This document shows, piece after piece, positions 19,733 to 30,187 of a stretch of DNA of 64,000 nucleotides; within the stretch, counting starts at the first letter, position 1, and every line of letters begins with the position of its first letter. This DNA comes from Elusimicrobiota bacterium (lineage in GTDB: Bacteria > Elusimicrobiota > Elusimicrobia > FEN-1173), in the NCBI GenBank assembly GCA_016715645.1, contig JADJZR010000011.1, forward strand, positions 1 to 64,000. The letters run 5' to 3'. A program made the position numbers and the translations under genes. The notes under the pieces were generated by a model. That model searched no databases. It was not told the origin of the DNA and worked only from the letters and a program-made list of their open reading frames with translations.

Positions 19733-22541
19733 TTAGGTGTGTCCCGGTGTGGGAACCGGCGGTGGCGGCGACTTTTTCCGGCGGGCCTGAGGCTACCACG
19801 CGGCCTCCGCCGGATCCACCTTCCGGGCCCAAATCGATGATCCAGTCGGCGGTTTTGATCACGTCCAAATTGTGTTCGATGACCAATACTGTGTTGCCCC
19901 CTTCCGCCAACCGTTGAAGAACGCCCAACAGTTTTTCCACGTCGGCAAAATGCAGTCCGGTGGTGGGTTCGTCCAAAATATAGAGCGTGTGACCCGTGGG
20001 TCGGCGGCACAGTTCCGTGGCCAGCTTCACCCGTTGGGCTTCCCCCCCCGACAGGGTGGTGGCCGGTTGGCCGATGGACGCGTACCCCATGCCCACGTCC
20101 ACCAACGTGGACAAAATACGCGAAAGGGTGGGCACATTTTCAAAAAACGCCGCCGCTTCCGAAGCGGGCATGGCCAGAACGTCGGCAATGGATTTGCCCT
20201 TGTATTTCACCTCCAAGGTTTCGGCGTTGAACCGTTGGCCGGCGCACACGTCGCATTTTACGTAGACGTCCGGCAAAAATTGCATGGAAATTTTTAACGT
20301 CCCGTCGCCCTCGCAGTTTTCGCACCGCCCCCCTTTCACGTTAAACGAGAACCGCCCCGGCTGGTATCCCCGGCGTTTCGATTCCGGCAGTTGAGCGAAC
20401 AGGTCCCGAATGGGACCAAACGCTCCGGTGTAGGTGGCCGGGTTGGATCGAGGTGTGCGGCCGATGGGGGTTTGGTCCACTTCCACCACCTTGTCCACGT
20501 GTTCAATGCCTTCAATGCTTTTGTGTCGGCCCGGCTCATCTTTGGCGTGGTTCAACTTTTTAGCCAGCGCTTTGTGCAAAATGTCGCCCACCAAAGTGGA
20601 TTTTCCGGACCCCGACACGCCTGTGACTGCCACAAACAATCCCAGGGGGATGGTGACGTCAATGTTTTTTAAATTAAATTGGGCCGCCTCTTTAATCACC
20701 AGTTGTTCTTTTCCGGGCGCGCGCCGTTGGGTGGGAACCGCGATGCCCCGCTCCCCGCGCAAGTAGGCCCCGGTGAGAGATCGGGGCGCTTTCAACAGTT
20801 CGCTGACGGGGCCCTGGGACACAATTTCGCCCCCGTGCACCCCCGCGCCGGGGCCCAGGTCAATCACCCAATCGGCCGCGCGGATGGTTTCTTCGTCGTG
20901 TTCCACCACCACCAGGGTGTTGCCGATGTCCCGCAGGCGGTTGAGCGTGGTCAGCAACCGTTCGTTGTCTCGGGGATGCAAGCCGATGGTGGGTTCGTCC
21001 AACACATATAAAACGCCTACCAAGCCCGACCCGATTTGAGTGGCCAGGTGGATCCGCTGGGCTTCACCCCCGGCCAGGGTGGCCGATTCACGGTCCAGCG
21101 TTACGTAGTCCAGGCCCACGTCCACCAAAAAGTTCAGACGCGACTGGATCTCTTTTAATATCTGCTTCGCCACGAACCGCGATTTTTCGCTGAGTGTGAG
21201 CCCATTAAAAAAGGCCTGGGCCTCGCGAATCGAAAAATGGGTGATCTCAGCGATGGATTTTTTTCCGACTGTCACGGCCAGGGATTCGGGTTTCAACCGC
21301 GCGCCGTGGCAATCTGGGCACAGGCGACTTCGCATGAACCGGGTTTGGATTTCTTCTTTCACGAAAGCCGACTCCGACTCTTTATACCGACGTTCGAGGT
21401 TGCCGATGACCCCTTCAAAGGTTTTCACATTTTTTCCCCACGGCGATTTGTGGTCAATGCCGCCGTGCAGGAGGCTTCGCCTCTGTTCGCGGGACAGATT
21501 TTTCCAGGGGACGTCCATGGGGATTTTGTTGCGGCGGCAGGTTTCCGTTAAAATTTCCATGTAGTAACCCGACCACGACTTTTTCCACCGGTTTGTGCGC
21601 GTGGTCACCGGGTCGGCCCAGGCGGCTAGGGCCCCGTCGTTGATCGAAAGGCCGTTGCGGGGAACCACCAGGTCTTCCGTGATCTCTTGTTTCACCCCCA
21701 ACCCGTCGCAATGGCCGCAGGCGCCGTAGGGGCTGTTAAATGAAAACAAGCGCGGCTCGATTTCCGGCAGGCTCGTGCCGCAATGGGCGCAGGCGTGGTG
21801 TTCGGAATAGAGAGCGTCGGGGCCGTCCGTGGATGTGACCAACAACAGTCCGTGGGATTCCCGCAGGGCCGTTTCCACCGAATCGGCCAGCCGCTGACGG
21901 CCGGCCGCTGAAATGGCCAGCCGATCGATGATTACTTCGATGGTCTGCTTTTTGTAACGGTCGAGCTTAATCTTTTTGTCCAGTTCGTGAACCGAGCCGT
22001 TGACGCGCACGCGGACGTAGCCGCTTTTTTTCAGTTTCTCAAACAGGGCTTCGTAGGTGCCCGTGCGGCCGCGCACCAAGGGCGCTAAAATCTGGATGTT
22101 TTTTCCACCGTACGCCTTGAGGATTTCGGCGATAATCTGGCTGGCGGATTGGGGATGGATTTCTTGTTGGCACGTGGGGCAATGGGGCACGCCCACCCGT
22201 GCAAACAGCAGTCGCAGGTGATCGTATATTTCGGTGACGGTTCCCACCGTCGACCGGGGGTTGTGGGACGGCGTGCGCTGTTCGATGGCGATGGCCGGGG
22301 AAAGACCTTCGATCAAATCCACGTCGGGTTTTTCCATCAGTTCCAAAAACTGTCGGGCGTAGGCCGACAGGCTTTCGACGTAACGACGTTGGCCTTCGGC
22401 GTAGATGGTGTTGAACGCCAACGAGCTTTTCCCCGACCCGGACAGGCCGGTGATCACGATCATTTTGTTGCGGGGAAGGTCCAGCGAAATGTTTTTGAGA
22501 TTGTGTTCGCGCGCGCCGCGAATGCGGATGCCGTCCGTCAT
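19719..22541 (-). CDS. uvrA: UvrABC excinuclease subunit A
   Basis: The damage-recognition ATPase of nucleotide excision repair, 940 residues, the same length as typical UvrA. Walker A sites are GLSGSGKSSLAFNTIYAEG and GVSGSGKSTLVGDILHK. ABC signatures are LAGGEAQRIHLA and LSGGEAQRVKLA. Zinc-finger cysteines are in CAHCGTSLPEIEPRLFSFNS-CGHC and FNVKGGRCENCEGDG-CDVC. Its final residues HLRGRI replace the more usual C-terminal sequence and are encoded by the inverted-repeat element. A second ATG lies 8 bases upstream in another frame. Confidence 0.98.
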   Translation of the reverse strand: MTDGIRIRGAREHNLKNISLDLPRNKMIVITGLSGSGKSSLAFNTIYAEGQRRYVESLSAYARQFLELMEKPDVDLIEGLSPAIAIEQRTPSHNPRSTVGTVTEIYDHLRLLFARVGVPHCPTCQQEIHPQSASQIIAEILKAYGGKNIQILAPLVRGRTGTYEALFEKLKKSGYVRVRVNGSVHELDKKIKLDRYKKQTIEVIIDRLAISAAGRQRLADSVETALRESHGLLLVTSTDGPDALYSEHHACAHCGTSLPEIEPRLFSFNSPYGACGHCDGLGVKQEITEDLVVPRNGLSINDGALAAWADPVTTRTNRWKKSWSGYYMEILTETCRRNKIPMDVPWKNLSREQRRSLLHGGIDHKSPWGKNVKTFEGVIGNLERRYKESESAFVKEEIQTRFMRSRLCPDCHGARLKPESLAVTVGKKSIAEITHFSIREAQAFFNGLTLSEKSRFVAKQILKEIQSRLNFLVDVGLDYVTLDRESATLAGGEAQRIHLATQIGSGLVGVLYVLDEPTIGLHPRDNERLLTTLNRLRDIGNTLVVVEHDEETIRAADWVIDLGPGAGVHGGEIVSQGPVSELLKAPRSLTGAYLRGERGIAVPTQRRAPGKEQLVIKEAAQFNLKNIDVTIPLGLFVAVTGVSGSGKSTLVGDILHKALAKKLNHAKDEPGRHKSIEGIEHVDKVVEVDQTPIGRTPRSNPATYTGAFGPIRDLFAQLPESKRRGYQPGRFSFNVKGGRCENCEGDGTLKISMQFLPDVYVKCDVCAGQRFNAETLEVKYKGKSIADVLAMPASEAAAFFENVPTLSRILSTLVDVGMGYASIGQPATTLSGGEAQRVKLATELCRRPTGHTLYILDEPTTGLHFADVEKLLGVLQRLAEGGNTVLVIEHNLDVIKTADWIIDLGPEGGSGGGRVVASGPPEKVAATAGSHTGTHLRGRI

Positions 22542-22849
22542 GGGTGCATTGTACTAAACTGCGTTATGGGTTGTGTTGACCACGGGCGGCCCGGTGGCTT
22601 TCCTTCCCCCGCCAATTTACAATTAACTCAGTCCACTGAGTTAATTGTAAATCCCCAACGAGTTCAATGTGCAAGTGCACCAAAATTTATGAAGTCATAT
22701 CAATGTCTGATCCCCATTGTGTTGTGGGGTTGTAAAAGGATTTCCCTCTCCGCTTGGGAGAGGGCAGGGTGAGGGGTTTGAGTTGTTACCCAACCCGAAT
22801 GAAATAGTATTCACCCAGTGAATAAGTATACTCCGTCCCCTTTGGGGGT
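22542..22849. other. Intergenic region between uvrA and the giant gene
   Basis: About 308 bases with no supported gene. It contains a perfect 18+2+18 palindrome (22615-22652) and a hairpin repeat with stem CCCTCTCC (22744-22751 / 22757-22764) followed by AGGGCAGGGTGAGGGG. A related copy lies at 50911-51053. The hairpin lies about 90 bases downstream of the giant gene stop and might slow transcription there, but lacks a T-run on the minus strand. Confidence 0.7.
22615..22652. repeat. Perfect 18-bp palindrome with 2-base centre
   Basis: Left arm 22615-22632 (ATTTACAATTAACTCAGT) and right arm 22635-22652 are exact reverse complements around CC. Such perfect palindromes are often REP-like mobile units, operators or attachment-type structures. 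The position is between uvrA (start 22541) and the end of the giant gene, in the divergence-free gap of two genes on the same strand. It is not close enough to a T-run to be a standard terminator. Confidence 0.8.
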
Positions 22850-25800
22850 TTACGGGGGTTGGGCGGTGATTTGGATTCGCATGGTTTGGGGGGCTTCGGT
22901 GCGGGATGTGGTGGGCATGTCCAGGCGGATCCAGATTTTGCGGCCTTCCCCTGCGGGCACCGAGGCGCCGGTCGTGGACCCGTCAATACTGAACACACTG
23001 CTGTTGCTTCCCGTTTCCATTGTGCCGATCAGGTCTTCTCCCCCGAAATCGCCCAACACCGGACCGGTGTCGCCGTCAAACAGTCCGAATATCACCATGG
23101 CGTCGGGGCCGGCGGGGGTGCTGTCTTTCACGCTCCAGGGGGACCCTACGGTTTGCGTTGAGGCGCTTAACACGTATTTATTCACCAACGTCCCATTGTT
23201 TCGAATCACAACCCCCGTGCTCGCCACCACCTGCGACCCTAAATTCACTGCGCCAAATCCCAAAGTGTTCAACCCCTCAATTGTTACCGATCGGATAGAA
23301 ACAAACGGCACCGCGGAGGTACTATTAGAAATGGTGGACCAGTTGGGGACTTCGTCCCCGCTCCACAAAACAAAGTAATAGGTCACTCCTACGCTTAAGC
23401 CCGTGGCCGTATACGTCTCGGCCGATCCCGGGACCACGTTCGTGGTCGAGATCGTGACCGTCGTCGCATCGGTCGGCGTTGAGCTCGTGCTCCACGCCAC
23501 CGTATACGTGGCGTATTGGATCCGGTAGGCGCCGGTAAGATCGCCGGACACCCCGTTGTCTCCCGCCGAGGCCCAGGTCAAATCGATCTCGCCGTCCGCG
23601 TCGCCCGTCACTGCCGTCAGCGTGCTGGTGGAGGGAGCCGTGCCGTCCAGCCAAGCGCTGGCGGTGTTGGATACGTCCGACCAGTTGGGGACTTCGTCCC
23701 CGGTCCACAAAACAAAGTAATACGTTAATCCGGCCGTCAGTCCCGTGGCCACGTAGCTTTGAGCGGACCCCGGGACCGCGTTCGTGGTCGATAGCGTAAC
23801 CGTCGTCGCGTCGTTCGGCGTCGTGCTTGTGCTCCAGCTGGCCGTATAAGTAGCGTATTGAATTCGGTAGTCGCCGGTCAAGTTGCCGAGGTTGACCATG
23901 TCATCGCCCGCGGAATTCCAGTTCAAGGTCACCTGCCCAACCCCCGCCGTGGCGGCCAGGGTCGACGTGGACGGCGCGATAAAATCGTCTACCGCAATCA
24001 TTTGCAGTTTGTGATTAACATCTGTTAAATAAAGCATATGGTCTGGCGCGGGATAGATGCCCTGGACGCTAGGAAGGTTTGCTCCGGTTACTAAACCATT
24101 TTGGCCGCTGTAATTAATTGAAATCCCTGATCCTCCAATTGTGTAGATGTAACTGGCTGTCATAGACTGGCCAAAATACGTTCCGGATTTTTTTGGTACA
24201 AAACGAATGCGACCGTTCTCCCTCTGGTCCGAAATGTAGACGTTTCCACCGGCATCGACACCGACATCACTCGCATATCGCATCGTTGCGGAAGTGGCGA
24301 TTCCACCGTCCCCCGTGTAATTAAACCCACCGTTTCCCACGATGGTGTAGATGTAGTTGGCCGTCATGGATTGACCAAAATAGGTGCCGCTGGTTGTGGG
24401 TATAAATCGAATACGCATGTTTCCATAATCTGAAATATAGATGTTTCCAAAGGAATCGAGACTGAGGTTTCGAACATCATAAAATTGTGCGGCGGTGGCA
24501 ATTCCCCCATCGCCCCCAAAGGCGCGGGATCCGTCCCCCGCAATGGTGTAGATATAATTGGCTGTCATGGATTGACCAAAATAGGTGCCATTACTTTTCG
24601 GGACAAACCGGATTCGTTGATTCCCATTGTCAACGATGTATAGGTTCCCGCTCTGATCAATATTTACGCCGGCAGAATTTTTTATCTGCGCGGCGGTGGC
24701 TACGCCGCCATCGCCCCCAAATGACGACGCACCGTTGCCCGCAATCGTATAGATGAAATTGGCCGTCATTGATTGTCCAAAAAAAGTTCCAGTTACTTTT
24801 GGGATAAAACGAATTCGATTGTTGCTCAGATCCGCAATATAGACATTCCCGTCAGAATCCACCGTTACACAACCTGGAAATGAGAGGCTTCCAGATGTAG
24901 CGATCCCTCCATCGCCAAGAATTCCTCCACCCCCCGCAATGGTGTAAATAAAATTTGCTGTCATCGTTTGCCCAAAATAGGTCCCGCTGGTCTTTGGAAT
25001 AAATCGAATTCGGTGATTCATTCGCTCTGAGATGTAGATGTTTCCACTGGTATCCACGCTGAACTTATTGGGTATGTTGAGCCGCGCGGCGGTGGCCGGG
25101 ACATTGTTGCCACTGTAGCCGGGTTCGCCACCGCCCAGAATGGTGGCAATAGTATTGGCTGTTACGGATTGGCCAAAATATGTGCCGCTGGCCTTTGGCA
25201 CAAATCGAACCCGATTTTGACCTGTATCTGAAATATAGATGTTTCCGCTGGCGTCCGCGCCCACGCCTTTCGGGGCGGAAATGGAGGTGGCGGTGGGCGA
25301 AACACCATCTTGACCTCCATAAGTGTCTTGATAATTAGTCGGCGCTGTCCCATTCCCACCGATTGTGTAAATATAATTCGCCGTTCGCGCCTGGCCAAAA
25401 TAGGTCCCGCTTGTCTTCGGAATAAATCGGATCCGATTGTTTCCATAATCCGCAATGTAGACGTTGCCATCGGCATCCAGGCTCACGCCGAAAGGCGTTT
25501 TTAACTTCGCCGATGTAGCCGCCCCGCTGTCGCCCCCAAAAGAACCGGTTCCATCTCCCGCGATGGTGTAGATGCAATTGGCTATCATGGATTGCCCAAA
25601 ATAGGTGCCGCTCGTCCTCGCCACAAATCGAATGCGATTGCTGTTTGTGTCCGAAATATAGACGTTCCCGCTGACGTCAAGGCTGATTCCGTAAGGATTG
25701 TTAATCTGGGCAGAGGTGGCCGCCCCGCCGTCGCCCCCAAATGACCCGGTGCCGTCACCCGCGATCGTGTAAATAGAGTTGGCTGTCATGGACTGCCCAA

Positions 25801-28800
25801 AATAGGTGCCGCTTGTTCTCGCAATCACTCGAATTCGATTATTAAGATTATCCACCACATAGACGTTCCCAGCGGCGTCCACGCTGACGCCAGTGGGCTT
25901 TTGTATCTGGGCGGCGGTGGCCGCCCCGCCGTCACCGCCAAAGGACCCCGTGCCGTTCCCCGCAATGGTGTAGATGTAATTGGCTGTCATGGATTGCCCA
26001 AAATAGGTTCCGCTTGTCTTTGGAACAAATCGAACACGATGGTTTAAAGAGTCTGTCAAATAGACATTTCCACTGGCATCCACGCTCACGCCCTCAGGAT
26101 TCTTGATCTGAGCGGAGATGGCCGCCCCGCCATCGCCGCTGTAGGCTCCGGTGCCAGTCCCGATAATGGTGTACACATAATTGGCTGTGCGCGCCTGGCC
26201 AAAGTCTGTTCCGTCCCGTTTGGGGATGAACCGAACGAGATTGTTCACTTGATCCGCGATGTAAACATTCCCTTCTTTATCGACAAAAGTGGAAGCAGGG
26301 CCGTTCACCGTTTCTCGGTAGGCGGGGTTCCCATCCCCGAATCGGCTGGGCGTCCCCGCGCGCAGATAAATATTGTTCGTCGTCAGGGCAGGGACATCCA
26401 CCGACGTGGCATTAGCCGATCCGCTGGCGGTGGACCCGGCGCGGTTGGTGGCAACCACCCTGTAATACATCTGTTGGGCGGGGGGAATGAAATCATCCGC
26501 GAAACTGGTCGTGTTGCTGACTCCCAGCAAAAAGTCCGTGGTGGTGACACCCGCGTGCGTAGCGCGATAAATCGAGTAGCTGTCCGCGCCGCTGGCCCCG
26601 CTCCAGCTTAAGTTCACGCGCAAAAGGTTGCTCTCCGCCGTGGCCGTCAGCCCCGACGGCGACCCGCTGGGGGGAGCAACCACTTCTGTGCCGTTGGTGA
26701 ACGCCAGGGGGTTGTTGGTCGTGTTGGCCGTGGTGTAGACCTCAACGGAAATGTCGAACGCGCCTTCCGTCGCGCCCCCGGCCACGTCCGCGCGCACGAT
26801 GTAATACAACGGCACCGTGCTCACTGTCACGTCCTGGTCAAAGGCGACAAGGTCTCCGCTAAATGATTTTGAGGTGTCGTCCAGCCGAACAGCCGCGGCG
26901 TCGATGTAGCCGCTGGAACTGACCCACACTTCCACATTCGTCAAATTCCCGTCCGCCGAATAACCGCCCGTCTCGTTCACCGCCACCGACGATACCACCA
27001 CCCCGCTCGCTGAATCCGACACCACTTCCGCCGTGCCCAGTATCCGTTGTGTCTCCCCCTGCCCAATCCAGCCGGGTTGGCCCACCGCTTCCGCCAGGGT
27101 CACCATGACCGGGACGGGCAAATAGACCGACGCCGTATTCGACACCTCCGACCAGTTGGGGACTTCGTCGCCGCTCCACAAAACAAAATAATAGGTCACC
27201 CCTACGCTTAAGCCTGTGGCCGTATACGTCTCGGCCGATCCCGGGACCACGTTCGTGGTCGATATCGTAACAGTCGTGGCGTCGGTCGGCGTGGAACTGG
27301 TGCTCCAGTCCACGGTATACGTGGCGTATTGGACCCGGTAGGTGCCGGTGAGGTTCTCGGCCATGCCGTCGTCGCCGGCGGAGGCCCAAGACAAATCGAT
27401 CTCGCCGTCCACATCGCCCGTCACCGCGTTTAACGTGCTCGTGGAGGGAGCCGTGCCGTCCAGCCAAGCGCTGGCGGTGTTGGATACGTCCGACCAGTTG
27501 GGGACTTCGTCCCCGGTCCACAAAACAAAGTAATACGTTAATCCGGCCGTCAGTCCCGTGGCCACGTAGCTTTGAGCGGACCCCGGTGTCGCGTTCGTGG
27601 TGGAGATCGTGACCGTGGTGGCGTTGCTGGGCGTCGACCCGGTGCTCCAGCTGGCCGTATACGTGGCATACTGGATCCGATAATTCCCCGTAAGGTTGCC
27701 CAGGTTGATCATGTCATCCCCGGCCGAGTTCCAACTTAAGGTAACCTGCTCAGCACCACCGACAGCAGACAATGTTGAGGTCGATGGCTGAATAAAATCT
27801 TCCCCCGCAATCATGCGGATTTTGTCGTTGTAGTCCGTTATATACACCATGTGGTCGGGGGCGGCATAAACCCCTGAAGGGGAATTTAGATTTTTTGAAG
27901 TAGCCACTGCATTTTCCCCGTTGTAATTAATGGCACCAGTTCCTCCGATATTGTTTAGTGTATTTGCTGTAAGAGATCGGCCAAAATACACCCCGCTCTT
28001 CTTTGGCACAAATTTAACATAGTTTGACCCTTGCCCCGCTATGTAAACGTTGCCGGCCGCGTCAATACTTACCCCATAAGGATTGTTACTGGCATAAACA
28101 AACTCATAAATATAATTCGCTGTCATGGATTGCCCATAATAGGTGCCGCTATTCTTTGCAATGACTCGAACGCGCCAACCATAAATAACACTCACAAAGA
28201 CATTTCCATCAAGATCAACGTTGAGGCGGACCGGATAATTCAATGGTGAAGACGTGGCCGCGCCTCCGTCTCCCCCATTTCCCGCCGTGCCATTCCCGCC
28301 GATGGTATAAATATTGTTCGCTGTCATGGATTGGCCAAAATAAGAACCATCCGTCTTTGGCATAAACCGAATGCGCTGGTTATTGGTATCTGCAATGTAA
28401 ACGTTTCCGGATGAATCCAAGCCCAACCCCTCAGGCAAATACAACGAAGCGGATGTAGCGGGCCCGCTATCACCACCGAATGCAGGGGTTCCATTTCCCG
28501 CGATCGTATAGACGCAATTCGCGGTCATGGACTGCCCAAAGTAGGTTCCATTCATGCGGGGAATAAGGCGAATGCGATTGTTTGTATGATCCGCAATAAA
28601 AATATTTCCACTGGAGTCGAGAACAACTTGGCGGGGGCGATTAAAGCTTGCGGCGGTGGCCGGACCACCGTCCCCACTGAAAGAAGCCGCCCCGGTTCCT
28701 GCAATCGTGTAAACATAATTCGCCACCATCGATTGCCCAAAAAAAGTCCCAATAATTTTGGGAATAAACCGGATTCGATTGTTGTCCATGTCTGCAATAA

Positions 28801-30169
28801 AGATATTCCCGCTTCCATCGACATTAACGTCCAGAGGATTATTAAATACTGTAGAGGTCGCGTCCCGCCCGTCACTTTCGAAACCACCTGCCCCGCCCCC
28901 CGCGATCGTGTAGATGTAATTCGCTGTCATGGATTGGCCAAAGTAGGTTCCCGATGTCCTGGGGACAAACCGGACTCGGCGGTAGTTTTGATCGGAAATA
29001 TAGAGGTTCCCTGCACCGTCAAGGCTGGCTCCTCTCGGAACGTTAAGCCGTGTGCTGGTGGCCGCCACGTTGTCGGCCAAGTACCCGGCCGTGCCGTTAC
29101 CAGCGATGGTGTAGATGGAGTTGGCGGTCATGGATTGGCCAAAATAGGTTCCCGAGGTCTTTGGAACGAACCGAATTCGATGGTTATTATTATCCGGTAC
29201 ATAGACATTACCACCGGCATCGATGCTCACTGCCTGGGGAAAGTTAATTCGGGTCCCCGTGGCGGCCACGTTGTCCGCCAAATAGCCGGCCGTGCCGTTG
29301 CCAGCGATGGTGTAGATGTAGTTGGCGGTCATGCTTTGACCGAAATAGGTCCCCACCGTCTTTGGAACGAACCGAATTCGATGGTTATCGCAATCCGCGA
29401 TATAAACATTTCCTCCCGCATCAACGGATGTCCCTGCTGGCCGGAAAATCTGAGTGCTTGTAGCGGCCACGTTGTCGGCCAAATAGCCGCCCGTGCCGTT
29501 GCCTGCGATGGTGTATATGTAATTGGCTGTCATTGATTGTCCGAAATAAGTTCCCGACGTCTTTGGCACGAACCGAATTCGATGGTTGTAATAATCCGAA
29601 ATAAACATGTTTCCACTCAAGTCAACACTCACTTGTGTTGGCCCATAAATCTGGGTGCTGGTCGCGGACACGTTGTCGGCAACGTATCCCCCTGTCCCGT
29701 TGCCGGCGACGGTGTAGATATAGTTTGCCGTCATAGATTGGCCAAAATAGGTGCCGTCTGTCTTTGGAACAAACCGGACGCGATTGTTATTAAAATCCGC
29801 TACATAGATGTTCCCATTGGTGTCTACGTTCACGCCAGATGGAAATGAAATCCGGGTGCTGGTGGCGACCACATTGTCGGCCAAATAGCCGGTTGAGCCG
29901 TTGCCAATAATGGTGTAGATATAATTGGCAGTCATGGATTGCCCAAAATAGGTCCCCGACGTCTTTGGAATAAACATAATTTTGAAGTTATCTTTGTCCG
30001 CGACATATACATTTCCCGAAACGTCAACGAAAATTGTGGAGAGGGCTCCGAGGGATTCAGAATGAGCGCCGACGGCTCCTGGCGTTCCTGCCCTCAAATA
30101 GATGTTGCCGGTGGTTAGTGCGGGAACATCCACGGACATGGCGTTGGCGCGCCGCTGGCCCTGACGCAC
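22850..30169 (-). CDS. Giant surface protein, fragment D (C-terminal part)
   Basis: A 2,439-residue ORF, the C-terminal part of the giant gene. Order: NHL array of 12 repeats (30110-27790), two Fn3 domains, the near-identical VMVTLAEAVGQPGW module (about 27115-26670), another Fn3, a second NHL array of 12 (26378-23990), two Fn3 domains, and a distinct C-terminal domain ending RKIWIRLDMPTTS and MRIQITAQPP. There is no LPXTG, PEP-CTERM or C-terminal membrane anchor. The GTG that opens the ORF is not a real start: the homologous copies show that this piece continues from the upstream fragment across small indels between 30148 and 30218. Confidence 0.85.
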   Translation of the reverse strand: MRQGQRRANAMSVDVPALTTGNIYLRAGTPGAVGAHSESLGALSTIFVDVSGNVYVADKDNFKIMFIPKTSGTYFGQSMTANYIYTIIGNGSTGYLADNVVATSTRISFPSGVNVDTNGNIYVADFNNNRVRFVPKTDGTYFGQSMTANYIYTVAGNGTGGYVADNVSATSTQIYGPTQVSVDLSGNMFISDYYNHRIRFVPKTSGTYFGQSMTANYIYTIAGNGTGGYLADNVAATSTQIFRPAGTSVDAGGNVYIADCDNHRIRFVPKTVGTYFGQSMTANYIYTIAGNGTAGYLADNVAATGTRINFPQAVSIDAGGNVYVPDNNNHRIRFVPKTSGTYFGQSMTANSIYTIAGNGTAGYLADNVAATSTRLNVPRGASLDGAGNLYISDQNYRRVRFVPRTSGTYFGQSMTANYIYTIAGGGAGGFESDGRDATSTVFNNPLDVNVDGSGNIFIADMDNNRIRFIPKIIGTFFGQSMVANYVYTIAGTGAASFSGDGGPATAASFNRPRQVVLDSSGNIFIADHTNNRIRLIPRMNGTYFGQSMTANCVYTIAGNGTPAFGGDSGPATSASLYLPEGLGLDSSGNVYIADTNNQRIRFMPKTDGSYFGQSMTANNIYTIGGNGTAGNGGDGGAATSSPLNYPVRLNVDLDGNVFVSVIYGWRVRVIAKNSGTYYGQSMTANYIYEFVYASNNPYGVSIDAAGNVYIAGQGSNYVKFVPKKSGVYFGRSLTANTLNNIGGTGAINYNGENAVATSKNLNSPSGVYAAPDHMVYITDYNDKIRMIAGEDFIQPSTSTLSAVGGAEQVTLSWNSAGDDMINLGNLTGNYRIQYATYTASWSTGSTPSNATTVTISTTNATPGSAQSYVATGLTAGLTYYFVLWTGDEVPNWSDVSNTASAWLDGTAPSTSTLNAVTGDVDGEIDLSWASAGDDGMAENLTGTYRVQYATYTVDWSTSSTPTDATTVTISTTNVVPGSAETYTATGLSVGVTYYFVLWSGDEVPNWSEVSNTASVYLPVPVMVTLAEAVGQPGWIGQGETQRILGTAEVVSDSASGVVVSSVAVNETGGYSADGNLTNVEVWVSSSGYIDAAAVRLDDTSKSFSGDLVAFDQDVTVSTVPLYYIVRADVAGGATEGAFDISVEVYTTANTTNNPLAFTNGTEVVAPPSGSPSGLTATAESNLLRVNLSWSGASGADSYSIYRATHAGVTTTDFLLGVSNTTSFADDFIPPAQQMYYRVVATNRAGSTASGSANATSVDVPALTTNNIYLRAGTPSRFGDGNPAYRETVNGPASTFVDKEGNVYIADQVNNLVRFIPKRDGTDFGQARTANYVYTIIGTGTGAYSGDGGAAISAQIKNPEGVSVDASGNVYLTDSLNHRVRFVPKTSGTYFGQSMTANYIYTIAGNGTGSFGGDGGAATAAQIQKPTGVSVDAAGNVYVVDNLNNRIRVIARTSGTYFGQSMTANSIYTIAGDGTGSFGGDGGAATSAQINNPYGISLDVSGNVYISDTNSNRIRFVARTSGTYFGQSMIANCIYTIAGDGTGSFGGDSGAATSAKLKTPFGVSLDADGNVYIADYGNNRIRFIPKTSGTYFGQARTANYIYTIGGNGTAPTNYQDTYGGQDGVSPTATSISAPKGVGADASGNIYISDTGQNRVRFVPKASGTYFGQSVTANTIATILGGGEPGYSGNNVPATAARLNIPNKFSVDTSGNIYISERMNHRIRFIPKTSGTYFGQTMTANFIYTIAGGGGILGDGGIATSGSLSFPGCVTVDSDGNVYIADLSNNRIRFIPKVTGTFFGQSMTANFIYTIAGNGASSFGGDGGVATAAQIKNSAGVNIDQSGNLYIVDNGNQRIRFVPKSNGTYFGQSMTANYIYTIAGDGSRAFGGDGGIATAAQFYDVRNLSLDSFGNIYISDYGNMRIRFIPTTSGTYFGQSMTANYIYTIVGNGGFNYTGDGGIATSATMRYASDVGVDAGGNVYISDQRENGRIRFVPKKSGTYFGQSMTASYIYTIGGSGISINYSGQNGLVTGANLPSVQGIYPAPDHMLYLTDVNHKLQMIAVDDFIAPSTSTLAATAGVGQVTLNWNSAGDDMVNLGNLTGDYRIQYATYTASWSTSTTPNDATTVTLSTTNAVPGSAQSYVATGLTAGLTYYFVLWTGDEVPNWSDVSNTASAWLDGTAPSTSTLTAVTGDADGEIDLTWASAGDNGVSGDLTGAYRIQYATYTVAWSTSSTPTDATTVTISTTNVVPGSAETYTATGLSVGVTYYFVLWSGDEVPNWSTISNSTSAVPFVSIRSVTIEGLNTLGFGAVNLGSQVVASTGVVIRNNGTLVNKYVLSASTQTVGSPWSVKDSTPAGPDAMVIFGLFDGDTGPVLGDFGGEDLIGTMETGSNSSVFSIDGSTTGASVPAGEGRKIWIRLDMPTTSRTEAPQTMRIQITAQPP
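23990..26378 (-). repeat. NHL-type array 5 (12 repeats)
   Basis: Twelve repeats of about 58-66 residues, each with a GNVYISD-type strand, an NRIRFVPK-type strand, then FGQSMTANYIYTIAGNG linker and a GDGG or ADN loop. NHL repeats build six-bladed propellers, so 12 could make two. The array begins after NNIYLRAGTP and ends with KLQMIAVDDFIAPSTST, which leads into the Fn3 pair. Confidence 0.75.
27790..30110 (-). repeat. NHL-type array 4 (12 repeats)
   Basis: Twelve repeats with the same NRIRFVPK and FGQSMTANYIYTIAG pattern as the other arrays. The first starts after NIYLRAGTPGAVG and the last ends KIRMIAGEDFIQPSTST. Repeats 6-9 are more diverged than repeats 2-5, several of which share the ADNVAATSTRI loop. 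Repeat 11 lacks the usual inter-repeat insert and is shorter. Confidence 0.75.
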
Positions 30170-30187
30170 CCGCGCGATTGGTGCCGA

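Noticed and set aside
22740..22780. Rho-independent terminator for the giant gene
   Set aside because: The hairpin lacks a T-run on the minus strand and belongs to a dispersed repeat.
28586..29536. 316-codon ORF on the plus strand within the NHL region
   Set aside because: It is the antisense shadow of repeated coding sequence; length comes from the repeat, with no domain, start signal or typical composition.
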